From: Vreelandella neptunia
GTDB lineage: Bacteria > Pseudomonadota > Gammaproteobacteria > Pseudomonadales > Halomonadaceae
Assembly: GCF_034479615.1 (NCBI RefSeq)
Contig: NZ_CP140255.1
Span: forward strand, 1,674,001-1,738,000
DNA: 64,000 bases
Direction of reading: 5' to 3'
This document shows, in pieces, positions 1-8,210 of this stretch. Both the position numbers and the translations under genes were made by a program. The stretch's first letter is position 1. Every line of letters begins with the position of its first letter. The notes beneath the pieces are model-generated. The model was not told the DNA's origin. It did not search any database and worked only from the letters and a program-made list of their open reading frames with translations.

Positions 1-233
1 AACACGGGCGGCAGAGTTACTGCATTTTTAAGATCAGTTTTAATACTGTAAAACGGGCAATGCGTACACTGGTGCCGTTTTTGCGTTCAGGCCTGCGTGT
101 TAGTCGGGCAGGCGCATTAACCAAGCTCAGCGGTGATGCTCTCTGCTAACAAATTTAATCAATTAGCTATCGAACAGCTAGTCACTAGCGCTAGACAAGA
201 CAGCTTTCTGCGCTTAGCTGGTGAACGATTTCG

Positions 234-262
234 AATATAACAGTAAAGACTACGACCAGCAA
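234..262 (-). promoter_or_regulatory. Candidate sigma70 promoter, - strand (toward presumed rne)
   Basis: Read on the - strand, TTGCTG (257-262) is followed after 17 bp by TATATT (234-239). The -10 matches 5 of 6 consensus bases and the -35 matches 3 of 6. It directs transcription out of the left edge of the window, with a long untranslated leader. This is read by eye only. Confidence 0.4.
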
Positions 263-294
263 TTGACGCAATGCCCTTGGGTCTACGCTAGAAT
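263..294 (+). promoter_or_regulatory. Candidate promoter for rluC
   Basis: TTGACG (263-268, 5 of 6) is followed by TAGAAT (289-294, 5 of 6), but the 20-bp spacer is long. TACGCT at 284-289 gives a 15-bp spacer with a poorer -10. It lies directly next to the -35 of the opposing promoter, 28 bp before the rluC start codon. Confidence 0.35.
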
Positions 295-321
295 GCCGTT
301 TTTAAGCAGGAGTAAGTAGTA

Positions 322-1263
322 ATGTCCGAAGGGCGTGAAGTGCAGTGGGTGGATATCGCCCCGGAGCAAGCAGGGCAGCGAATTGATAATTTTCTCATGA
401 CGCGGCTTAAAGGGGCGCCTCGCGCGCTTATTTATCGCATCGTGCGTAAAGGCGAAGTGCGCGTTAATAAAAAGCGTGTGAAGGTGGATTACCGTTTGCA
501 AGCGGGGGATTTAGTACGCGTTCCGCCGCTGCGTTTGGCGCCTCGCGAAGCGGTGAAGGAAGTCAGTGATAATTTGCGCGACCTGCTGGTAGGCAGCGTT
601 ATCATGGAAGGCCCCGATTGGATGGTGCTTAACAAACCCTCTGGTTTGGCGGTGCATGGCGGCAGCGGGGTTAAAATTGGTTTAATAGAAGCGCTGCGCC
701 AGGTGCGCGATGATCTAAGCTTTCTGGAACTGGTTCACCGCTTGGATCGCGATACATCCGGCTGTTTGCTGCTGGCCAAGTCGCGAGATGCGCTGGTGAC
801 GCTGAACGAGTCGCTGAAAAAGCATGGCATGGATAAGCGTTACCTGGCCCTGGTCAGTGGGCGCTGGCCTGCGCGGAAAACCTATGAGAGTGCTCGGTTA
901 GACCGCTTTGATGCCGGTAACGGCGAGCGGAGGGTAAGGGTAGATCCCAACGGGAAAGTGTCGCGCACCCACTTTTCAGTGGTCGAAACCTTCGAAAAAG
1001 TAACCCTTATAGAGGCTGAGCCGGTCACGGGCCGTACCCACCAGATTCGCGTACATGCCGCCCACGCAGGCCATGCGTTATTAGGTGACGATAAGTACGC
1101 TACCCGTGAAAGTGGTCTGCTCACCAAGCAGTTAGGGCTGGGGCGTCTGTTCCTTCATGCGCGAGCGCTGACCTTTCCTGAGCCTACTAACGGCCGCCCG
1201 GTTACCGTCAAGGCGCCGTTGCCAGAAGCTCTGGAAGAAACGCTCAAGCGCGCCCGTCAATAA
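322..1263 (+). CDS. rluC: 23S rRNA pseudouridine synthase RluC
   Basis: RluA-family pseudouridine synthase, 313 aa, close to the 319 aa of E. coli RluC, which modifies U955, U2504 and U2580 of 23S rRNA. An N-terminal S4 RNA-binding domain (about residues 17-70) is followed by the catalytic domain with HRLDRDTSG at 139-147; D142 is the expected catalytic aspartate. The GRTHQIRVH motif typical of the family is present. AGGAG at 308-312 supports the ATG at 322. A HAD phosphatase and an S49 peptidase follow, as in Pseudomonas, where this order helps separate RluC from RluD. Confidence 0.92.
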   Translation: MSEGREVQWVDIAPEQAGQRIDNFLMTRLKGAPRALIYRIVRKGEVRVNKKRVKVDYRLQAGDLVRVPPLRLAPREAVKEVSDNLRDLLVGSVIMEGPDWMVLNKPSGLAVHGGSGVKIGLIEALRQVRDDLSFLELVHRLDRDTSGCLLLAKSRDALVTLNESLKKHGMDKRYLALVSGRWPARKTYESARLDRFDAGNGERRVRVDPNGKVSRTHFSVVETFEKVTLIEAEPVTGRTHQIRVHAAHAGHALLGDDKYATRESGLLTKQLGLGRLFLHARALTFPEPTNGRPVTVKAPLPEALEETLKRARQ

Positions 1264-1301
1264 CTTCTTTTTCACCGCGTTGCCTTTTACAGGGAGCTGC
1301 C

Positions 1302-1946
1302 ATGCAGTATGAGTTAATTATATTTGATTGGGACGGCACCTTGATGGACTCGGTGCCGCGGATTGTGTCGTGTATGCAGGCGGCTGCTTTAGAGGCTGAG
1401 TGGGGGGCGCTTACAGCGGCTGAGGTGGAAGATATTATTGGCCTGGGGCTACCCGAGGCAATTGCCCAGCTTTGTCCAGGTATTTTACCTGCACAGGCAG
1501 AGCGGCTTCGCGAACGTTATGCGCACCACTTTGTGCAGGCCGACGCCACGCCGATGGCGTTTTTTGGCGGTGTCGAAGCTCATATCGCCCGTTTGCGCGG
1601 GCATGAGCAGCAGCGTTTAGCGGTCGCAACAGGTAAAAGTCGTCGCGGACTTGAGCGTATTTTTGCTGAGACTGGCAGTGGCGCGTGGTTTCATGCCAGC
1701 CGCACCGCGGATGAAACTCGTTCCAAGCCGCACCCACAGATGCTTTCAGAGTTGTTGGTTGAGCTTGCGGTGCCGGTCGAGCGGGCGGTAATGGTCGGCG
1801 ATACCGAGTATGACTTGGAAATGGCTAGGGCAGTGGGAATGGATCGGGTGGGTGTAAGCTATGGGGTGCATACGCCTGAGCGCTTGGCAATGAGCGAGCC
1901 AAAGTGGATTGCCCATAGCGTTGACGAGCTTTTTGATCGGTTATAA
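1302..1946 (+). CDS. HAD-superfamily hydrolase, phosphoglycolate phosphatase-like
   Basis: 214-aa HAD subfamily IA phosphatase. Motif I is DWDGTLMDS with nucleophile D9 and general acid D11; the alpha-helical cap follows; ATGKSRRGLERI carries the motif II/III region; and VGDTEYDLEMARA is motif IV. AGGGAG at 1291-1296 supports this ATG. It sits between rluC and an sppA-like gene, as in Pseudomonas. Substrate cannot be read from sequence; Gph-like proteins act on small phosphate esters such as 2-phosphoglycolate. Confidence 0.85.
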   Translation: MQYELIIFDWDGTLMDSVPRIVSCMQAAALEAEWGALTAAEVEDIIGLGLPEAIAQLCPGILPAQAERLRERYAHHFVQADATPMAFFGGVEAHIARLRGHEQQRLAVATGKSRRGLERIFAETGSGAWFHASRTADETRSKPHPQMLSELLVELAVPVERAVMVGDTEYDLEMARAVGMDRVGVSYGVHTPERLAMSEPKWIAHSVDELFDRL

Positions 1947-1955
1947 GGACATTTT

Positions 1956-3077
1956 ATGAGTGACGATCCAACCCGCCAAGAGGGTGCACAAGAGGGTCAT
2001 GATGGCCCGGTTAATAGCGACCAGACCAACGAGTTCAAGGAAGATCCTTGGACTGAAGGGCCCGAAGTTCCACCTGGTAAGGGAGCTAAGCAGTCTCCGG
2101 GGGCGCCAGGTGATGATGCCGAAACCCTGCGCGAACGCCAGCGATTAGCGCAGCTGGAAATGATGGATCACTGGATAGACGGCGTCTTGACCGAGCAGCG
2201 GCGGACTCGGCGCTGGAAGCTGTTTTTCCGGCTGATGTTTCTCGCTGTTGTCCTGGCGGCGCTGTCTGCCGCGCTTTATAGCCTGTTCTGGGATTCGCCA
2301 AGTGTCGCAACGCCCACCCAGCGCCACTTGGGCATTGTTAAGGTTGATGGGGTGATTGCTAGCGATTCGCCAGCCAATGCGGAGCGCATCATCCAAGGGT
2401 TAAACCGAGCCTGGGATGCCGAAAGCGCTGCTGCCGTGGTGCTGCACATTAATAGCCCCGGCGGAAGCCCCGTTCAGTCTCAGCGTATCTATGCGGAAAT
2501 CATGCGCCTACGTGAGCAAGGTGATAAACCAATTATTGCGGTGATTGAGGATGTCGGTGCCAGCGGCGCTTATTACATTGCTGCAGCGGCAGATGAGATT
2601 GTTGCCTCGCCGGTGAGCTTAGTGGGCTCGATTGGTGTGATTTACGCTGGTTTTGGCTTTGAGGAGGCGATAGAGCGAATTGGCGTTGAGCGCCGCGTAC
2701 TCACCGCAGGAGAGAATAAGGCCTTTTTAGACCCATTCCAGCCGCTGGATAATGAGGCAGAGGCGTTTTGGCAAGGCGTGCTGAGCCAAACTCATCGCCA
2801 GTTTATCGATGACGTCCGGGCGGGGCGCGGCGAACGGCTCAGTGATAGCTCGGACATTTTCTCAGGCCTGATCTGGAGTGGTGAGCAGAGCCTCGAACTA
2901 GGGTTGGTCGATCAGCTAGGTAGCCTTGAACAGCTGTCTCGCGATCAAGTAGGTAATATCGACTGGGTGGACTATACGCCGAGTCTTGATCCATTTGAGC
3001 GCTTTACTCGGCGTTTTACCGAGGTTACCGCCGAAGTGCTGGGCATTAGGGCGCCTAACACCCCGCTTAGTTTCTGA
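1956..3077 (+). CDS. sppA: Signal peptide peptidase SppA-like S49 protease
   Basis: Single-domain S49 serine protease, 373 aa. A long, charged, probably disordered cytoplasmic N-terminus (1-85) precedes one membrane helix (about 88-112) and the protease domain. The expected Ser/Lys dyad is S203 in GASGAYYIAAAADE and K255 in AGENKAFLDPF. It resembles the short SppA of Bacillus and the Pseudomonas homologue rather than the 618-aa double-domain E. coli SppA. It probably clears cleaved signal peptides from the inner membrane. It starts 9 bp after the HAD gene and is likely co-transcribed. Confidence 0.85.
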   Translation: MSDDPTRQEGAQEGHDGPVNSDQTNEFKEDPWTEGPEVPPGKGAKQSPGAPGDDAETLRERQRLAQLEMMDHWIDGVLTEQRRTRRWKLFFRLMFLAVVLAALSAALYSLFWDSPSVATPTQRHLGIVKVDGVIASDSPANAERIIQGLNRAWDAESAAAVVLHINSPGGSPVQSQRIYAEIMRLREQGDKPIIAVIEDVGASGAYYIAAAADEIVASPVSLVGSIGVIYAGFGFEEAIERIGVERRVLTAGENKAFLDPFQPLDNEAEAFWQGVLSQTHRQFIDDVRAGRGERLSDSSDIFSGLIWSGEQSLELGLVDQLGSLEQLSRDQVGNIDWVDYTPSLDPFERFTRRFTEVTAEVLGIRAPNTPLSF

Positions 3078-3105
3078 TCGCCAATCCTCGTCCTGGGCGT
3101 ATTGG

Positions 3106-3768
3106 TTAGGGCGCGCCAAGCGGATCAAGGCCCGCTTGGCGCAACATGTCGCAGAGCGCGATCAGCGGTAGCCCAATCAGAGCGTTGGGGTCACGGCCTT
3201 CCAGTCTTTCAAACAGCGCAATGCCAAGGCCTTCCATACGAAAGCTGCCAGCGCTATCTAGCGGCTGCTCTTTGGTCACATAGTTTTCGATCTCCTGCGT
3301 GCTAAGAGTGCGGAACACGACCTCGAAGGGCTCGACATGAACCTGATGGCGCTGGTGGCGTGTATCCAGTAGCGCTAAACCGGTCAGAAAGGTGACGCGC
3401 TGGCCAGAGAAGCGGGCAAGGTTAGCGCAGGCCTTTTCTACTGTATGGGGTTTGCCAAGAATGTCGCCTTCAAATACCGCCACCTGGTCGGAGCCTATAA
3501 TGCAGTGGTGGGGGAAGTGAGCCGACACGGCGTTGGCTTTGCTAAGCGCTAGGCGATGTACCAGTGCGTGTGGTGTTTCGCCATTATGCGGCGTTTCATC
3601 AATATCCGGTGAATGGCACTGGTAGGGGAGTTGCAGTCGATCCAGCAACTCACGCCGCCAGCGTGAGCTTGAGGCAAGTACCAGCTCCGTCTTTAAGGAC
3701 TGAGTATTTAAGGGCTGGGCACTTAAGGGCTGAGTGCTCGATGGCGCTGTCATGGAGGGTGAGGTCAC
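3106..3768 (-). CDS. Maf/YceF-family nucleotide pyrophosphatase
   Basis: Maf-like protein of the YceF type (m7GTP pyrophosphatase in E. coli), which hydrolyses non-canonical or modified NTPs. LVLASSSRWRRELL is the N-terminal nucleotide-binding signature, SPDIDET follows, and IGSDQVA carries the catalytic Asp region. AGGAG six bases before a GTG at 3766-3768 decides this start (220 aa); an upstream TTG (3810) and an internal ATG (3753) have no good ribosome site. The N-terminus before the Maf fold is extended by three pentapeptide repeats (STQPL-SAQPL-NTQSL). It is divergent from yceD, as in many gammaproteobacteria. Confidence 0.85.
   Translation of the reverse strand: MTSPSMTAPSSTQPLSAQPLNTQSLKTELVLASSSRWRRELLDRLQLPYQCHSPDIDETPHNGETPHALVHRLALSKANAVSAHFPHHCIIGSDQVAVFEGDILGKPHTVEKACANLARFSGQRVTFLTGLALLDTRHQRHQVHVEPFEVVFRTLSTQEIENYVTKEQPLDSAGSFRMEGLGIALFERLEGRDPNALIGLPLIALCDMLRQAGLDPLGAP
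3692..3736. repeat. Three tandem 15-bp repeats inside maf
   Basis: Units at 3692-3706, 3707-3721 and 3722-3736 (TTTAAGGACTGAGTA, TTTAAGGGCTGGGCA, CTTAAGGGCTGAGTG) differ by a few bases and encode the pentapeptides STQPL, SAQPL and NTQSL on the - strand. The period is a multiple of three, so copy number can change without a frameshift. Confidence 0.85.
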
Positions 3769-3916
3769 AGAAAACTCCTGGTTAATGCGGTTGCGCTCGT
3801 GGGACGGCAAAGCAGTAGAGTGTAGCGAAAGCTGCGAATTGTGCCCATGTCGGCTGTTTATTGAGACCTATGTTGGTTATTTATTGAGGAAGTGATGAAG
3901 AAATATACCGACAGCT

Positions 3917-3945
3917 TTGACACCAGCAGGGGGAGTGCCTATCAT
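3917..3945 (+). promoter_or_regulatory. Strong sigma70 promoter for the yceD-rpmF-plsX-fab operon
   Basis: Perfect TTGACA (3917-3922), a 17-bp spacer and TATCAT (3940-3945, 5 of 6). A start seven bases after the -10 falls at about 3952, only a few bases before the ATG at 3955, so the yceD message would be leaderless or nearly so. This argues against the upstream start at 3892/3895, which would lie before the transcription start. Confidence 0.8.
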
Positions 3946-3954
3946 TGCGCGCCT

Positions 3955-4485
3955 ATGTTGACCTCACAACTCCCCAGTCGGGTGGAGCCTTATAAGCTCG
4001 CAGCCCGCCACGAACGAATCGAAGGCTTGGTAGCGCTGGATAAGCTGCCACGTCTTGCCGAAGAAGCGGGTGACCAAACCGGCGACTGTCATGTCGTGCT
4101 TGAGTTTGGTGTCGATGCTCAAGGTCGTCGTGAAATTCGTGGCCACTTGCAAGCGACGTTGGCGCTTGCCTGCCGACGCTGCCTAGTGCCGCTGCCTCAA
4201 GAGGTGAGCAGTGACTTTCTGCTTGGAATGATCACTGATGAAGCCTTGGCGGCCGAGTTGCCTGCTAGTCATGAACCGGTGCTGGTGGAAAAGGAACAGC
4301 TGGATCTCCTGACGGTGGTTGAGGATGAGTTGATTCTCAGTCTGCCCCAGGTGGTCTATCACGATGAAGCCGAATGTCATGTCTCGGCGGAGCAGCTGGT
4401 CAGCAAAACAGAAGGCGCGGCGTCAGATACAGCGCCAGCGACGAACCCTTTCGCGGTGCTGAATGTCTTGAAAGGCAAAAAATAA
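3955..4485 (+). CDS. yceD: YceD/DUF177 large ribosomal RNA accumulation protein
   Basis: DUF177 family, 176 aa from this start (E. coli YceD 173 aa). The conserved N-terminus (LPSRVEPYKLAARHERIEG) begins right after this Met. The central CRRC pair typical of the family is present, and the C-terminus NPFAVLNVLKGKK matches the usual ending. The promoter at 3917-3945 supports this ATG. A longer form from 3895 has GAGGA at 3886-3890 but adds 20 residues unlike homologues. Known homologues affect 23S rRNA accumulation; here it leads the rpmF-plsX-fab operon. Confidence 0.88.
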   Translation: MLTSQLPSRVEPYKLAARHERIEGLVALDKLPRLAEEAGDQTGDCHVVLEFGVDAQGRREIRGHLQATLALACRRCLVPLPQEVSSDFLLGMITDEALAAELPASHEPVLVEKEQLDLLTVVEDELILSLPQVVYHDEAECHVSAEQLVSKTEGAASDTAPATNPFAVLNVLKGKK

Positions 4486-4521
4486 GCACCCTTTACCTTA
4501 AATACCTTGGAGTAAACCCCC

Positions 4522-4692
4522 ATGGCAGTTCAACAGAACCGTAAAACTCGTTCCAAGCGCGGTATGCGTCGCAGCCACGATGCGCTGACCGCTCCGACGC
4601 TGTCTCAGGACAAAGAAACCGGTACGACTCACCTGCGTCACCACGTTTCTCCAGACGGTTTCTACCGTGGTCGTAAAGTGGTTGAGGTATAA
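4522..4692 (+). CDS. rpmF: 50S ribosomal protein L32
   Basis: 56-aa basic protein beginning [20 protein letters not shown], the conserved L32 N-terminus. It lacks the paired cysteines of zinc-binding L32 forms, as in most gammaproteobacteria. GGAG at 4509-4512 sits nine bases before the ATG. It lies between yceD and plsX, the standard arrangement coupling ribosome and lipid synthesis genes. Confidence 0.95.
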   Translation: MAVQQNRKTRSKRGMRRSHDALTAPTLSQDKETGTTHLRHHVSPDGFYRGRKVVEV

Positions 4693-4735
4693 GCCTCAAT
4701 TGCATTACTAAGCGGCTAAACGGACTCAGTGCGGT

Positions 4736-5785
4736 ATGCGCTTAGCGATTGATGTGATGGGGGGTGACCAAGGCCCTCATGCGATTATCGCAGGCTCCGC
4801 AAGGGCGGTGTTGGAACACCCCGGTCTTGAGCTGATTCTGTTTGGCCCGCGTCAGCAGATTACTGCTGAGCTTTCGCGCTTGCCGCAGCCTCTGGCTGCG
4901 GCAACGTCACGTTTGGTGGCGCGTGATTCGCCCGATAGCGTGATTCAGGGGGCAACGGCTGCCTGGGCGTTGCGCAGAGGCCGGGCAACGAGCATGGCGC
5001 ACATGCTGCAGTGTGTCGCCCAGGGTGAGGCGGTGGCTGGCGTAAGCGCAGGTAACACGGCGGCGCTTGTTGCCTTGGCAAGGCGCGAACTGGGGATGGT
5101 CGAGGGGATTTCGCGACCGGCGATCAGTACTGCGATTCCAGCCCGCCAAGGGCGCCGTTGTTACTTGCTGGATCTAGGCGCCAATGTGGACACTCCTGCC
5201 CATCGACTGGTCGATTTCGCGCTGATGGGGGCGGCGATGGCGCAGTGCGTTGATGGCACCGCGGTGCCGCGCGTGGCGCTACTCAACGTTGGTGCTGAAG
5301 CCACCAAGGGAAGTGCTAGCGTACGTGAGGCTGATCGTCTTCTGCGTGAGTATGCCAGTGGTAGTGCTTTCGACTATCAGGGCTATGCTGAGGGTGGTGA
5401 TCTGTTTAAAGGTCAGCTTGATGTAGTGGTGTGTGATGGCTTTGTGGGCAACGCTGTCCTCAAGGCGAGCGAAGGCTTGACGAGTATGTTGGTTGAGCGC
5501 GTGCAGATGGCGTTTGAGTCGCGCCTAAGTGGTCGTTTGGCAAGCCTACTGGCCAAGCCTGTGTTAAAGCGCTTAAAGCAAGAGCTTGATCCCGTGCGCT
5601 ACAACGGGGCCAGTTTGTTGGGGTTGCGCGGTATCGTAGTGAAAAGTCACGGCAGTACTCATGCCGATGGGTTTTACTACGCTATCCGTCGCGCCCTGCA
5701 GGAAGTAGAACATAACTTACCTGCGCGGATCGCAGGCCGCTGGCAAGCGCCATCAAGTGAAAATGATGGCACTTGCCCGCCATGA
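4736..5785 (+). CDS. plsX: Phosphate acyltransferase PlsX
   Basis: 349 aa, full length. PlsX converts acyl-ACP plus phosphate to acyl-phosphate, the acyl donor for PlsY in phospholipid synthesis. The N-terminus RLAIDVMGGDQGP is the family signature, and GNTAALVALARRELG and DGFVGNAVLKASEG are also conserved. No clear Shine-Dalgarno precedes the ATG, so translation may be coupled to rpmF 43 bp upstream. It is a peripheral membrane enzyme in the family. Confidence 0.93.
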   Translation: MRLAIDVMGGDQGPHAIIAGSARAVLEHPGLELILFGPRQQITAELSRLPQPLAAATSRLVARDSPDSVIQGATAAWALRRGRATSMAHMLQCVAQGEAVAGVSAGNTAALVALARRELGMVEGISRPAISTAIPARQGRRCYLLDLGANVDTPAHRLVDFALMGAAMAQCVDGTAVPRVALLNVGAEATKGSASVREADRLLREYASGSAFDYQGYAEGGDLFKGQLDVVVCDGFVGNAVLKASEGLTSMLVERVQMAFESRLSGRLASLLAKPVLKRLKQELDPVRYNGASLLGLRGIVVKSHGSTHADGFYYAIRRALQEVEHNLPARIAGRWQAPSSENDGTCPP

Positions 5786-5898
5786 TCAGATAATAAAGAT
5801 TTAACTTTTTTGCGGGTTTATAGGTGGCATCAGGATGTGCCAATAACCTCGCCTATCGCTCATATGAGCAAATGCCTACAAGAGCAAAGGTGAACGAC

Positions 5899-6858
5899 AT
5901 GTCTCAACCCCTTGCCCTCATTTTTCCCGGGCAAGGCTCTCAGCAGCTTGGAATGCTGCGAGAGCTTGCCGAGCGCTATAGTGTGGTGGGAACGACATTT
6001 GAGGAAGCGTCGGATGCTTTGGGCTACGATTTGTGGAAAGTCGTCCAAGAAGGCCCCGAAGAGTCGCTTAATGCAACCGCTTGCACCCAGCCTGCGCTGC
6101 TCTCTGCCAGCGTCGCCATTTGGCGAGTGTGGCAAGAGCTGGAAGGGCCGCGGCCGACGGTTATGGCGGGCCATAGCCTAGGCGAATACAGCGCTATGGT
6201 GTGCGCAGGCGTCATGAGCTTTGCCGAAGGCGTCAACCTGGTACGCCTGCGCGGCGAGGCCATGCAGGCGGCGGTGCCCGCTGGTGAAGGCGGCATGGCG
6301 GCAATCCTGGGCCTGGCGGACGATGCGGTTGAAGCCGCCTGTGAAAAGGCTGCTCAGGGCGACGTTGTTTCAGCGGTCAACTACAATTCCCCAGGGCAAG
6401 TGGTGATAGCGGGCTCTAAAGTAGCCGTTGAGCGAGCTATTGTTGCTTGCCAAGAGGCCGGTGCCAGGCGCGCCATGGCATTGCCGGTTTCCGTGCCGTC
6501 GCACTGCGCATTGATGCGCCCTGCGGCCGAGCGCCTGGCAGAGGCGATACAAACTATCGAGCTGCGGGCGCCGCGCTACAGTGTCATCCAAAACGTCGAT
6601 GCCCAGGCCCATGCCGATACCGCGACATTGAGCACGCGGCTAGTCGAGCAACTTTATCAGCCGGTGCGCTGGAGCGCCTGTGTTGAAGCCATGGCGAATC
6701 AGGGCGTGGAGGTATTTATTGAGTGCGGGCCAGGAAAGGTGTTGACTGGCCTCAATAAGCGTATCGTGAAGGGTAGTAAAGGATTGGCGGTGAACGATCC
6801 TGATAGTCTGGAAGCTGCGCTTGAACTGGCGCGCGAAACCTTGGCTGATAAGGCGTGA
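5899..6858 (+). CDS. fabD: Malonyl-CoA:ACP transacylase
   Basis: 319 aa from this ATG. FabD loads malonate onto ACP for chain extension. The N-terminus has the GQGSQ oxyanion motif at 11-15, nucleophile S93 in GHSLGEYSA, and the partner H202 in VPSHCALM. AAAGGTGA at about 5886-5893 supports this start; a longer in-frame form from 5824 adds 25 residues not expected in the family. It precedes fabG by 58 bp in the fab cluster. Confidence 0.94.
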   Translation: MSQPLALIFPGQGSQQLGMLRELAERYSVVGTTFEEASDALGYDLWKVVQEGPEESLNATACTQPALLSASVAIWRVWQELEGPRPTVMAGHSLGEYSAMVCAGVMSFAEGVNLVRLRGEAMQAAVPAGEGGMAAILGLADDAVEAACEKAAQGDVVSAVNYNSPGQVVIAGSKVAVERAIVACQEAGARRAMALPVSVPSHCALMRPAAERLAEAIQTIELRAPRYSVIQNVDAQAHADTATLSTRLVEQLYQPVRWSACVEAMANQGVEVFIECGPGKVLTGLNKRIVKGSKGLAVNDPDSLEAALELARETLADKA

Positions 6859-6916
6859 CCTGGGAATGTTTTATTCCACTATCCTTGCTTGATTACACGG
6901 TGAGAGGCAGAACGTT

Positions 6917-7660
6917 ATGACACAAGAGAGTAGAGTTGCCCTGGTAACGGGGGCGAGTCGCGGTATTGGTCAGGCCATTGCTCGCGAGCTAGGTCGCCAG
7001 GGCCGTATTGTCATTGGTACAGCGACCAGTGAGTCTGGTGCTGAGAAAATTGATGCCGATTTGAAAGAGCACGGCATTGAAGGGGCAGGTCTATGCCTTA
7101 ATGTGACCGACCAGGCCAGTATCGATAGCGTATTGAAAACGATTACTGAGCGCTTTGGTGCGCCGACTATTTTGGTTAACAACGCGGGTATCACGCGTGA
7201 TAATTTGCTGATGCGTATGAAAGAAGATGAGTGGGACTCCGTCATGGATACCAACCTGAAATCTGTCTATCGTGTTAGCAAGGCGTGTTTACGGGGAATG
7301 ACCAAGGCGCGGTTTGGGCGTATTGTGTCAATTAGTTCTGTAGTGGCAACCATGGGCAACCTGGGCCAAACTAACTATGCTGCAGCTAAGGCTGGTATGG
7401 AAGGTTTTAGCCGCGCGCTAGCGCGTGAGGTCTCCTCTCGTGCGATTACGGTCAACGCTGTGGCGCCGGGCTTTATTGCCACTGATATGACCGAAGCGCT
7501 ACCTGAAGCACAGCACGAAATGCTGCTTAAGCAAATTCCGCTGGCCCGTTTAGGGGCGCCGGAAGAGATCGCCGCAGCAGTGGGCTTTTTGACCAGCGAT
7601 GCAGCCGGTTATATCACTGGCGAGACGCTTCACGTGAATGGCGGCATGAATATGCGTTGA
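6917..7660 (+). CDS. fabG: 3-oxoacyl-ACP reductase FabG
   Basis: 247-aa short-chain dehydrogenase. The cofactor motif TGASRGIG is at 11-18, NNAG at 88-91, and the catalytic S141, Y154 and K158 are in place. It reduces 3-oxoacyl-ACP with NADPH. GAGAGGCAG before the ATG is a plausible ribosome site. An inverted repeat just after the gene (7664-7670 with 7688-7694) may shape the message between fabG and acpP. Confidence 0.95.
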   Translation: MTQESRVALVTGASRGIGQAIARELGRQGRIVIGTATSESGAEKIDADLKEHGIEGAGLCLNVTDQASIDSVLKTITERFGAPTILVNNAGITRDNLLMRMKEDEWDSVMDTNLKSVYRVSKACLRGMTKARFGRIVSISSVVATMGNLGQTNYAAAKAGMEGFSRALAREVSSRAITVNAVAPGFIATDMTEALPEAQHEMLLKQIPLARLGAPEEIAAAVGFLTSDAAGYITGETLHVNGGMNMR

Positions 7661-7678
7661 TGGCCTTGGGCTTGGCGG

Positions 7679-7705
7679 TTGCGTCTACCCAAGGGCGTCT
7701 ATAAA
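7679..7705 (+). promoter_or_regulatory. Possible acpP promoter
   Basis: TATAAA (7700-7705, 5 of 6) lies 80 bp before acpP, with TTGCGT (7679-7684) at a short 15-bp spacing. acpP is usually expressed well above its neighbours and often has its own promoter. The elements are imperfect, so this is tentative. Confidence 0.3.
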
Positions 7706-7784
7706 CTACCCCGCAGCTTTTGGCTTGCGGTTTCCAAATAGCTGGTTATCAAAAACGGCTAATGTGAACGACTGGAGTACGTTA

Positions 7785-8018
7785 ATGAGTACTATTGAAG
7801 AGCGCGTTAAGAAAGTTGTAGCAGAGCGCCTGAACGTTAAAGAAGAAGACATCCAAAACAGCTCTTCTTTTACAGAAGACTTGGGTGCTGATTCGCTCGA
7901 CACCGTTGAGCTGGTCATGGCTTTGGAAGAGGAATTCGATACTGAAATTCCCGATGAAGAAGCTGAGAAGATCACCACGGTTCAAGAAGCCATCGATTAC
8001 GTGAACGCCCACCAGTAA
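7785..8018 (+). CDS. acpP: Acyl carrier protein
   Basis: 77-aa acidic ACP. S37 in the [16 protein letters not shown] motif receives the 4'-phosphopantetheine arm; AcpS, which attaches it, is encoded at 48.8 kb. GGAG at 7774-7777 lies seven bases before the ATG. It is followed by a strong terminator before fabF, so acpP can be made as a short abundant message. Confidence 0.97.
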   Translation: MSTIEERVKKVVAERLNVKEEDIQNSSSFTEDLGADSLDTVELVMALEEEFDTEIPDEEAEKITTVQEAIDYVNAHQ

Positions 8019-8067
8019 GGGCTGCGTCGATGCATCGAACCAGGGTGGGGTGCTAGCCACCCGCCTT

Positions 8068-8098
8068 AAAAGCCGTCCTTTTCCAGGACGGCTTTTTT
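8068..8098 (+). terminator. Rho-independent terminator after acpP
   Basis: Twelve-base-pair stem (8068-8079 with 8085-8096) with a TTTCC loop and a run of six T from 8093. It separates acpP from fabF. Confidence 0.9.
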
Positions 8099-8210
8099 GC
8101 TTTGCTGCCACAATGCTTATAACGTTCAATCTCCGTTATACTGTTGACCAAATTTAAGCAGCAAATGACCCAAGTGGGTCGCGTCACCATGGATGCCTGG
8201 AGGAAAGCTG

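Larger units (their letters stand above)
1..321. other. Intergenic region upstream of rluC, divergent promoter region
   Basis: No coding region is supported here. The right end holds back-to-back promoter-like elements (entered separately). In Pseudomonas and E. coli rluC is divergent from rne (RNase E), whose transcript has a long structured 5' leader. A - strand transcript from about position 227 would run over 220 nt without a start codon inside the window, which fits an rne leader, but rne itself lies outside. A short hairpin (177-181 with 185-189) is present. The rne assignment is inferred from gene order only. Confidence 0.5.

Noticed and set aside
3892..3954. N-terminal extension of yceD from GTG/ATG at 3892-3895
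   Set aside because: The strong promoter lies inside this stretch, so a transcript starting after it would lack these codons, and the 20 extra residues do not look like YceD.
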